Shown here one piece after another: positions 17,600 to 23,366 of a DNA stretch of 64,000 nucleotides. Below the pieces are notes generated by a model that was given only the letters and a program-made list of their open reading frames with translations, had not been told where the DNA came from and did no database searches. Made by a program: the position numbers and the translations under genes. Position 1 is the first letter of the stretch; the number at the start of each line of letters is the position of its first letter. This DNA is from Salisaeta longa DSM 21114 (GTDB lineage Bacteria; Bacteroidota; Rhodothermia; Rhodothermales; Salinibacteraceae): contig NZ_ATTH01000001.1 in the NCBI RefSeq assembly GCF_000419585.1, positions 766,005 through 830,004 on the forward strand, written 5' to 3'.

Positions 17600-17992
17600 T
17601 CAACGCTGCTTTTGTGGCAGAACAGGATTGGACCGCACGCGACCCTCGGGGCCTTCAGGCACTGGGGGTCGTTTTTTTGTGCGCTGCGGCGGCGTAATGC
17701 CTCCGATGGCGCCGAGCTCCGTCTCTAATACGCGATCATAGAGAACCACGAGCGCATTGAGCGCCTGGTTTTGCGTGGAGGCCGCGACGTTTCGTTCCGT
17801 GGCGAGGTAGGAGAGGTACGTCCGAACGTCGGATTTCTCAAGGTGACGCGGGTGCGTGGTGTCGTGGTATTTTACGTATCGGACAATCCAGCGGGTGTAG
17901 GTCTGCTCGGTGCGGTAGCTGTAGCCTTTCCGCCGGCAGGCCGCCCGGACGCGGTCGAGGAGGGACGAGGATTCATGCGGGGACGTGGACAT
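17600..17992 (-). pseudogene. Truncated integron-type tyrosine recombinase (N-terminal domain only)
   Basis: 130 codons are open, of which about the first 105 are recombinase-like: LLDRVRAACRRKGYSYRTEQ, YTRWIVRYVKYHDTTHPRHL and AASTQNQALNALVVLYDRVL. This is the SAM-like core-binding domain, and the STQNQAL block is the form seen in integron integrases. The catalytic domain with the R-H-R-Y residues is missing; the frame runs into the FAS1 terminator (17641-17678) and stops at 17600. It is divergent from the cassette array that begins at 18228, exactly the placement expected for intI next to attI. It cannot be an active recombinase. N-terminal domains of XerC/D-like enzymes are similar, but the context decides for integron origin. 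Confidence 0.85.
17641..17678 (+). terminator. Rho-independent terminator after the FAS1 gene
   Basis: A 13-bp stem (GACCCTCGGGGCC with GGCACTGGGGGTC, one mismatch and two G-U type pairs) around a TTCA loop, followed by G and seven T. It ends the fasciclin transcript. On the opposite strand the same bases are read as the last codons of the integrase remnant, which shows that remnant has lost its native end. Confidence 0.85.
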
Positions 17993-18028
17993 GATGGCGG
18001 AAGGGGGAGTCGGGGATGAGTTACGAAT

Positions 18029-18059
18029 TTGATTCTCGGCAAAGAGGACTGTATCTTTT
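18029..18059 (+). promoter_or_regulatory. Candidate cassette promoter (Pc)
   Basis: TTG at 18029-18031, a 20-nt spacer and TATCTTTT at 18052-18059, which matches the Bacteroidetes -7 box TAnnTTTG at all but the last base. It sits between the integrase remnant and the first cassette and points into the array, the usual place of Pc. A transcript from it would cross the boundary at 18228 and reach the first cassette gene with a leader of nearly 200 nt. Confidence 0.5.
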
Positions 18060-18226
18060 AGGCACGTGGCCTCCCTCTGTCATAACGTCATATATGGAAG
18101 CCTTCAGTCTTCCACTCACCGCCGTTTGGGGAGCCCTATGAATTAGCTAGAGTTCTTCGAAATCCGGATTCGTCTTATGCCGAATGGATCCGTGATGTAA
18201 CACGGAATGGATCGGCTCAATACATA

Positions 18227-18235
18227 GTTATGCAC
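18227..18235 (+). other. attI-side recombination core / first cassette boundary
   Basis: GTTATGCAC. The cut is predicted between G18227 and T18228. It is the exact reverse complement of GTGCATAAC at 19062-19070 in the first attC. Upstream bases (18060-18226) would be the attI site; no second simple site could be defined by eye. A 14-nt word TTCGAAATCCGGAT at 18156-18169 recurs at 20142-20155 at the end of the second cassette and may be the relic of an earlier cassette end. Confidence 0.7.
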
Positions 18236-18260
18236 ACCCGAAGTAAGCCGGAATTTCTAT

Positions 18261-19055
18261 ATGTCTAACTTCTCCCGGGCGACGATATTGGAGACTATGT
18301 CACTGCTCGAATCCAAAACACATGGCGAAGTTGACAGGGTCGCACTTCGATTCGGCCTAGAGGACGTACTGACGGAGGATCTGAATTATCTGCGTGAGAA
18401 AGCCAATGCGATCGCGAGACACCTGATTAAGAATCCGGAGCAGCAAGGACCGAAAGGGACAAATCTGACTTTTGAGGTGATCGATCACCTTGTTAGCGAG
18501 GTCCCGGACGAAGACGATTGGACCTACTCAGACGATCAGTATTCGGAACTCAAAAATTGCCTCGCGCGCGACGGTTACGAAATTAAAGATGGGTCGCTGA
18601 AATCGAGACTGCCCAAAGAGCTGGATCTGCCTGAAAAGGAAAGCGAATTAGAGAATCTGCTTGAGGAGTATGAGTTTGAAGTAGCTGGCAACCATCTAAA
18701 CCAAGCCTTTTCATGCCACGCCCGGGGAGAATGGGAATCAGCGAATGCACAGATTCGAAGTTTCATCGAGAGCCTATTCGACGCCATTAGTCAGAAGCTG
18801 ATTCCTGAAGATGAAATGAGAGATTCAAGTCATGCTCGACGAGAGCACTTGGCTCAAATTGATCCGCCCTTCCTTATTCCTTCTCTCAACGAGTGGGAGG
18901 TAGGTGACAAGGGAGGATTTGTTCAGGGCTTTTGGAAACGGCTCTGTCCAGATGGGTCTCATCCTGGCTCTTCGGACAGGGAAGACAGTACGGTGAGGTT
19001 ACACCTTGCAATACTTTTGGCGCACCACTTTCTCAGGCGATTATCTGAATATTGA
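18261..19055 (+). CDS. Cassette gene 1: HEPN/Abi-C-like protein
   Basis: 264 residues, filling cassette 1. The N-terminal half (residues 1-85: THGEVDRVALRFGLEDVL, ANAIARHLIKNP) looks like the helical N-terminal modules fused to abortive-infection effectors. The C-terminal half has ANAQIRSFIESLFDAI and then RLCPDGSH (Arg227-x6-His234), which fits the R-X4-6-H active-site motif of HEPN RNases, followed by a closing helix VRLHLAILLAHHFLRRL. This is the Abi_C / HEPN arrangement. It would be predicted to act as a phage-triggered RNase that halts growth. Family assignment is from pattern recognition only; a search is needed to confirm. The stop is 7 bp before the attC R'' element, as in compact cassettes. 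Confidence 0.7.
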   Translation: MSNFSRATILETMSLLESKTHGEVDRVALRFGLEDVLTEDLNYLREKANAIARHLIKNPEQQGPKGTNLTFEVIDHLVSEVPDEDDWTYSDDQYSELKNCLARDGYEIKDGSLKSRLPKELDLPEKESELENLLEEYEFEVAGNHLNQAFSCHARGEWESANAQIRSFIESLFDAISQKLIPEDEMRDSSHARREHLAQIDPPFLIPSLNEWEVGDKGGFVQGFWKRLCPDGSHPGSSDREDSTVRLHLAILLAHHFLRRLSEY

Positions 19056-19061
19056 GTAGGT

Positions 19062-19177
19062 GTGCATAACCCATCACTGCTGCCGACGAAGGGCGGCGGC
19101 CAGATTTCAGCGGTGGTGACTCCGCTGCTCAATTTGCAAGTTTTCCCGCCCTTCGCGGCAGAGTTTCACCGTTATCC
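19062..19177 (+). other. attC1 recombination site
   Basis: 116 bp. R'' GTGCATAAC (19062-19070) and R' GTTATCC (19171-19177). Inner arms are CTGCTGCCGACGAAGGGCGG and CCGCCCTTCGCGGCAGAG. They pair completely except for one extra G and one extra A on the left arm, the extrahelical bases that give attC its strand polarity. A loop of about 55 nt forms the variable terminal structure. Confidence 0.88.
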
Positions 19178-19218
19178 GGCTTCTGGCAGATTCTGTCTTC
19201 CGTTTGAAAACAGCAAGC

Positions 19219-20136
19219 ATGGGCGGCAACAAGGAGTTTCACGTCGATGACTGGAGAGAGTACGAGAACGAGATATACGGACATCTAGTCCAAGAATATT
19301 CTGGTTTCTCCCACGCTGAGGTCAAGCGAGACGTGAGAATTGAGGGAGCAATTTCTGGGAGGAAGCGACAAGTCGACATCTTGCTGATCGAAGACATCGA
19401 GGGGGAGAAAATTCAGACGGCCTATGACGCCAAGTTTCACAGTAGGCCAATAGACCTGAAGCACGTCGAGTCATTTCTTGGGATGCTCAAGGATATTCAG
19501 GTCAATCGTGGAGTGCTGGTAAGCAAAGAGGGATATACAAGCTCTGCATACAAGCGGGTATTTCATGATGAAAGAGACCTAGACCTTGACATTTGGTCGC
19601 TCGATGAGTTCAAGAGCTGGCAAGCAGCCGGGGCCATTCCTTACGCTGGCGACGCAGCTGTAATCTTACCTGCTCCGATGGGCTGGACGGTTGATATAAA
19701 CAACAACCAACCAGCTCCCGGACTGGCACGGTTGTTTCGCCGAGGATTGACTTTCGAGGAAGCCCTGCAGATTCCCGAATTTGCTTATGTGCAGCTGTGG
19801 AATAGGCAGCATCGAATTGACGATTTAGACAAGCTGCTTCGGTTTCAAAAGCAAGAAATTCTAAGCGTACAACCAGAAGCAGAGTTCTCTTATGAGGAAA
19901 TAAACTCTAACTCAGGTCCACCTGTGAGAAGATTGGTTCGCAGAGTTGAAACGCCAGCGTATCCGAGCGCTGAAATAACCGGGTTTGCCGAGTTTGGACA
20001 CTTCATTTTCTTTATCGTCCTATTCAGCGAGCTCCATTATGAGCGAAGAAACATTCGGAAAATAAAGCACCTGCTCAAAAGAATCGTGCCTCTCACAGTC
20101 CATCACGATTCGAATCAGTCAGATCATGCCGGATAG
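19219..20136 (+). CDS. Cassette gene 2: Mrr-like PD-(D/E)XK nuclease
   Basis: 305 residues from ATG 19219; a TTG at 19204 is in frame but not needed. The first 120 residues match the Mrr / restriction-endonuclease-like domain: VKRDVRIEGAISGRKRQVDI, then AYDAKFHSRPID and ESFLGMLKDIQVNRGVLVSK and GYTSSA. Catalytic residues fit D53 and D70-x-K72. The C-terminal 180 residues are unrecognised, with a hydrophobic patch FGHFIFFIVLF near 265. Such stand-alone nucleases occur in antiphage and restriction settings. It is the only gene of cassette 2, and its stop lies 13 bp before the R'' element. Target DNA or RNA is unknown. Confidence 0.78.
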   Translation: MGGNKEFHVDDWREYENEIYGHLVQEYSGFSHAEVKRDVRIEGAISGRKRQVDILLIEDIEGEKIQTAYDAKFHSRPIDLKHVESFLGMLKDIQVNRGVLVSKEGYTSSAYKRVFHDERDLDLDIWSLDEFKSWQAAGAIPYAGDAAVILPAPMGWTVDINNNQPAPGLARLFRRGLTFEEALQIPEFAYVQLWNRQHRIDDLDKLLRFQKQEILSVQPEAEFSYEEINSNSGPPVRRLVRRVETPAYPSAEITGFAEFGHFIFFIVLFSELHYERRNIRKIKHLLKRIVPLTVHHDSNQSDHAG

Positions 20137-20149
20137 CCTTTTTCGAAAT

Positions 20150-20267
20150 CCGGATAACACCACGCTGCTGCTGACGAAGGGCGGGTACCCATTTCCAGCC
20201 GGTAGCGTCTTCTTCGCCTCGTTCGTAGCTTGCCGACGCCCTTCGCAGCAGAGCTCTCCCGTTATGC
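20150..20267 (+). other. attC2 recombination site
   Basis: 118 bp. R'' CCGGATAAC (20150-20158) and R' GTTATGC (20261-20267). Arms GCTGCTGCTGACGAAGGGCG and CGCCCTTCGCAGCAGAGC pair with the same extra G and extra A positions as attC1. The two sites thus belong to one attC subfamily, as expected for sedentary chromosomal integrons. Confidence 0.88.
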
Positions 20268-20355
20268 GGCCCGCGTAGAGAGACCTGAACCGAATTGTTC
20301 GCTTCGGCGTAGGTACTTTTGAGACGTGAATGCCTTTACATCCTCTGGCTCGATT

Positions 20356-20589
20356 ATGAACGTTGCCGAGAAGATCAACAAGCAGGTTCAACGCCTTCCG
20401 GAGCAAACGCAGGCCGAGGTGCTTGACTTTGTAGAGTATCTGCTTACGAAAACCGAGCGCGATCAGGCTCGCGAAGAGGATCAGGAATGGACGCAGTTCT
20501 CGCTAGCCTCTGCAATGCGGGGAATCGAAGAAGAGACGGAGCCTGAATATACAGAAGGAGATCTCGAAGAGCGGTTTACGTCGTCGTGA
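20356..20589 (+). CDS. Cassette gene 3a: DUF2281-like antitoxin
   Basis: 77 residues from ATG 20356. The N-terminus MNVAEKINKQVQRLPEQTQ, EVLDFVEYLL and the C-terminal FSLASAMRGIEEE, YTEGDLEERF follow the DUF2281 / VapB-like pattern, a small helical antitoxin with an acidic tail. It overlaps the start of the MazF-like gene (GTGA at 20586-20589), the standard antitoxin-first arrangement. It should neutralise the downstream toxin by protein-protein contact and may autoregulate the pair, although the operator is not recognisable. Confidence 0.8.
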   Translation: MNVAEKINKQVQRLPEQTQAEVLDFVEYLLTKTERDQAREEDQEWTQFSLASAMRGIEEETEPEYTEGDLEERFTSS

Positions 20590-20942
20590 AAGAACCTGGC
20601 CAAATCGTTCTGTATCGATTTCCCCGTACAGATTTGGCGGAGGGCAAACTTCGCCCAGCTCTGTTGATAAGCAAAGCTCCTGGGCCGTACGACGACTGGC
20701 TGATCTGCATGATTTCCTCGCAGCTCCACCAGCAGATTGAGGAATTCGATGAGTTGATTGAGGAAGGTGACAGCGATTTCCAGCAATCGGGGCTCAAAAA
20801 GACGAGTATTGTTCGAATCAGCAGGCTGGCGATTGTGGAGGGGCAGATCCTTGAGGGTAGAATTGGGAAGATCAGTTCCGGTCGGATGCAGCGGATACGA
20901 AGGCGGCTCGCGGAGTGGATTCAAGGAAGCAAGAGGAACTGA
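20586..20942 (+). CDS. Cassette gene 3b: MazF/PemK-family toxin
   Basis: 118 residues from GTG 20586. The beta-barrel start GQIVLYRFPRTDLAEGKLRPALLIS (cited in part) matches the MazF/PemK motif with the conserved K-x-RPA, followed by DDWLICMISS and a C-terminal RISRLAIVEGQILEGRIGKIS. The family are sequence-specific RNA endonucleases that stop translation when freed from the antitoxin. Toxin-antitoxin cassettes are frequent in chromosomal integrons, where they counter loss of the array. The stop is 13 bp before R'' of attC3. Confidence 0.85.
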   Translation: MKEPGQIVLYRFPRTDLAEGKLRPALLISKAPGPYDDWLICMISSQLHQQIEEFDELIEEGDSDFQQSGLKKTSIVRISRLAIVEGQILEGRIGKISSGRMQRIRRRLAEWIQGSKRN

Positions 20943-20955
20943 GCAGAACAGGTGT

Positions 20956-21149
20956 GGCCGCATAACATGCCCGGTTCAGCTGAAAATGGTCTCTGGCTGT
21001 TTTCAGGCGAGGTCAGCCAAACGGGTTCGGCTTCGCGGACCCAGATTGGCGACGCCGGCGATTGGGAATTTCGAGGAGCGATGCCGATTTGCCGTATCGG
21101 ATTCTGTTGAGCCTTTCCTGCACATTTCAGCTGAGCTTTGTCCTTATGC
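20956..21149 (+). other. attC3 recombination site (partly degenerate)
   Basis: R'' is GGCCGCATAAC (20956-20966), an 11-base complement of the cassette start GTTATGCGGCC at 20261. The outer arms are GGTTCAGCTGAAAATG (20972-20987) and CATTTCAGCTGAGC (21123-21136), complementary with one unpaired base and one mismatch. The right core reads CTTATGC instead of GTTATGC, so the conserved first G is lost and the site may be poorly active. At 194 bp it is longer than attC1 and attC2. Confidence 0.7.
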
Positions 21150-21203
21150 TGCAGGGCAACATCTGGGTTCGCTGTCGGTTTTGTAATCACTATAACTACT
21201 GCC

Positions 21204-21503
21204 GTCAAAACAAAACAAGATCTGGCTGAGCGTCTGAGACGCCTTCGAGACGATTTGCGTCGACTTGGTGTGCAGCGCTTGGGATTGTTTGGCTCATTCC
21301 AACGGGATGACCCCCATCTGGAGAGCGACGTTGACCTTCTCTTGTAGTTTGCTCCGGGAAAGAAGTCCTTTGATCACTACATGGCGCTGTCGTTCTTGTT
21401 GGAAGAGGAGCTTGGCCGCTCTGTAGAACTGGTGACCCCGGAAGCGTTGAGCCCACACATCGGTCCGCATATTTTGAAGGAGGTCGAATATGTCGAGATC
21501 GGA
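21204..21503 (+). pseudogene. Broken MNT-type nucleotidyltransferase (antitoxin class)
   Basis: The frame encodes VKTKQDLAERLRRLRDDLRR, LGLFGSFQRDDPHLESDVDLLL, then TAG at 21345-21347, then FAPGKKSFDHYMALSFLLEE and VTPEALSPHIGPHILKEVEYV without a frame change. The GSF...SDVD block is the MNT/MntA nucleotidyltransferase signature, usually paired with a HEPN toxin. GTC at 21204 stands where a GTG start would be expected. Two lesions (start and TAG) indicate a dead gene. No HEPN partner follows; a DUF5615 fragment is joined instead. Confidence 0.7.
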
Positions 21504-21731
21504 GAATGGAGAGATATTTCAGGCCGCGCGGGAAGCGAACGTTATCGTGATGAGCAAGGACAGCGCCTTTCTGAACCTGCTTGGCCGGCACGGCCCGCCT
21601 CCGAGCGTGATCTGGATAACGTGCAGAAACACGTCGAACCGGCGATGCGAAAGCTTCTTGGGAAGACGCTTCAGCCGGCCGTGGAGATGCTCAAAGGCGA
21701 TGAAACCGTTGTAGAAATCGGAGATCTGTAG
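21490..21731 (+). pseudogene. DUF5615 (PIN-like) toxin fragment, truncated and frameshifted
   Basis: One frame gives EIFQAAREANVIVMSKDSAF, LNLLGRHGPPPSVIWITC, NTSN (to about 21639); the family sequence continues in another frame as MRKLLGKTLQPAVEMLKGD, ETVVEIGDL. The N-terminal part that should precede EIFQAARE is missing because the preceding bases belong to the nucleotidyltransferase remnant. Together these point to a recombination scar plus a single-base indel near 21640. It is a relic of another toxin-antitoxin cassette. Confidence 0.65.
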
Positions 21732-21732
21732 G

Positions 21733-21743
21733 AGCTACATAAC
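21733..21743 (+). other. Possible relic of a fourth attC R'' element
   Basis: AGCTACATAAC resembles the R'' expected for a cassette that starts CTTATGCTGC at 21143 (expected GCAGCATAAG), matching 7 of 10 positions. No matching right arm was found before bioY. It marks the probable right limit of the integron. Confidence 0.3.
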
Positions 21744-21869
21744 CCCCGCCTGCTACAGCTGGACATGAGCCGCGGTCGTACGGCCCGCACCGACGTTACA
21801 ACATCGCGCTGGAAGTTCTCGGGGCGCACTCGTACACTGTAGCGATCATGCTGTTAAACAAACAAACGG

Positions 21870-22481
21870 ATGGCTGTAATGACGAAACTGCTTTCGCTTC
21901 GCTCGACGCGCGCGTCCTGGATTGACGGGCTGCGCGAAGAACAGGCCGCGGCGGCCCTGCAAGTGCTGGGGATCGCGGGCTTTGCGCTGCTCACCGCCCT
22001 GGGCGCACAGTTTAGCGCGCGGGTGTATCTCTGGGAGGTGCCCATCACGCTGCAAACGCTTGCGGTGTACGGCAGCGGCCTCTTTTTGGGCGCGCGTAAC
22101 GGCTTGCTGGCGCAGCTGCTGTACCTCTCGCTGGGATTGTTTGTGCCGGTGTACGCGGGCGACGGTACCGGCGTGGCCTACTTTGCGGGCGCGGCCTCCG
22201 CGGGCTACCTGCTGGCCTACCCGTTTGCTGCGGCCGTCGTGGGATTCCTCTCGAAGCGCTGGAAGACGCTCGCCGGGAGCACCGTCGCCATGCTGGCGGG
22301 CTCGGCACTCCTGTTTACGGTGGGCGTTTCGTGGCTCCACTACGCCGCTGATCATGCTTCGTGGTGGACGTCCATCGACCGCGGCTGGCTCCGCTTCGTC
22401 GTCATCGATCTCGCCAAAATCATCGCCGTGGCGGTGGTGTACAGCGGCGTCCGCGGACTTTTCCCGGCGGAGGACGCCTAA
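21870..22481 (+). CDS. bioY: BioY, S-component of a biotin ECF transporter
   Basis: 203 residues with about six membrane segments. The core VPITLQTLAVYGSGLFLGAR, YLSLGLFVPVYAGDGTG and ASAGYLLAYPFAAAVVGFL is diagnostic of BioY, which binds biotin in the membrane and works alone at low capacity or with the EcfA-EcfA'-EcfT module. The module is not adjacent. A second ATG nine bases downstream (21879) is possible. It is the first host-type gene after the integron and converges with the SDR gene across 73 bp. Confidence 0.92.
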   Translation: MAVMTKLLSLRSTRASWIDGLREEQAAAALQVLGIAGFALLTALGAQFSARVYLWEVPITLQTLAVYGSGLFLGARNGLLAQLLYLSLGLFVPVYAGDGTGVAYFAGAASAGYLLAYPFAAAVVGFLSKRWKTLAGSTVAMLAGSALLFTVGVSWLHYAADHASWWTSIDRGWLRFVVIDLAKIIAVAVVYSGVRGLFPAEDA

Positions 22482-22554
22482 TCCTACGCACACGTATCGG
22501 ACCTTTGTGCGCGGCGCGTCTGGACACAGGCGGGCCGCGCGTTGGTTGGGGGCG

Positions 22555-23328
22555 TCAGTCGCGCTGGAGCCACCCGGCAACCTTGGCGCTCAGGCGGCGC
22601 GGCGTGAGCTGCGCGAGCACCGCCCCGGCCTTGTTGGCGGCTCCGGGCACCACTATCCGCTGCCCCCGCCGAAAGCCCCGATAGCCCGCTGCGGCTACCG
22701 CCTCCGGCGTCATGACGCTGGCATGTTGAAAGAGCGCGGTCTCCTGCATCTTGGCTTTGTCGATGAACGACGTGTCCGTGGGGCCGGGGCACAGGCAACT
22801 GACGGTGAGCCCATCGGCGGCCACTTCCTCCGCGAGGCCCGCGCTAAAGGACAGCACGTAGGCTTTGGTGGCGTAGTACACCGCCATGTACGGTCCGGGC
22901 TGGAAGGCGGCCGTCGACGCTACGTTGAGCACGCCGCCCGTGCCGCGCGCCTGCATGGCCGGGAGCAGGGCGCGGGTGAGCGTGGTGAGGGCGGTCACGT
23001 TCACCTGCACCATGTCGGCTTGCTGCTCGGCATCCAACGTGGCAAAGGGCCCGCGCAGGCCAAACCCGGCGTTATTGACGAGCACATCCGGCGACAGCCC
23101 GCGGGCGTCGAGCGTGTCGACGATGTGTGCCGTAGCATCGGGACGGGCCAGGTCGGCCACCAGCACCTCGGCCTGTACGCCATGTGTGCGCGAAAGCTCG
23201 GTAGCCTGCTCGTTTAACGCGTCCTCCGAGCGGGCCAGCACGATAACATCCGACCCGTCGGCCGCGAAGCAGCGCGCCAGGGCGGCGCCAATGCCGGAGG
23301 AGGCGCCGGTGATAAGAGCGGTGTCCAT
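22555..23328 (-). CDS. Short-chain dehydrogenase/reductase
   Basis: 257 residues. The NAD(P)-binding loop is TGASSGIG near 7-14, NNAG marks the fourth strand, and the catalytic pair is in YYATK, with the serine in NVASTAAF. This is a classical SDR that oxidises or reduces a hydroxyl/carbonyl; the arginine in LARSEDAL suggests NADP(H) preference. Its closest pattern is the DltE/YqjQ-like subgroup, substrate unknown. The gene starts 38 bp after the ABC permease and is likely co-transcribed with it. Confidence 0.88.
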   Translation of the reverse strand: MDTALITGASSGIGAALARCFAADGSDVIVLARSEDALNEQATELSRTHGVQAEVLVADLARPDATAHIVDTLDARGLSPDVLVNNAGFGLRGPFATLDAEQQADMVQVNVTALTTLTRALLPAMQARGTGGVLNVASTAAFQPGPYMAVYYATKAYVLSFSAGLAEEVAADGLTVSCLCPGPTDTSFIDKAKMQETALFQHASVMTPEAVAAAGYRGFRRGQRIVVPGAANKAGAVLAQLTPRRLSAKVAGWLQRD

Positions 23329-23366
23329 GGGAACGATGGGCTGGATGAAAGCAAGCGGGCGAAGCG

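Larger units (their letters stand above)
17680..21743. mobile_element. Degenerate chromosomal integron with gene cassettes
   Basis: The unit comprises the intI remnant (minus strand), an attI-side boundary GTTATGCAC at 18227, three attC sites on the plus strand and one decayed boundary. Each cassette start is complementary to the R'' element of its own attC: GTTATGCAC with GTGCATAAC (19062), GTTATCCGG with CCGGATAAC (20150), GTTATGCGGCC with GGCCGCATAAC (20956). That relation is what excision of a circular cassette requires and is not expected by chance. Cassettes are 18228-19171, 19172-20261, 20262 to about 21143, and a decayed fourth to about 21742. Codon use and base composition are visibly AT-richer than flanking genes. 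With intI truncated it is close to the class called CALIN (attC clusters lacking an integrase). Confidence 0.88.

Noticed and set aside
20119-20406. 95-codon minus-strand frame across attC2
   Set aside because: It crosses the palindromic attC and the antitoxin gene and has no domain; the open frame is a by-product of the stem.
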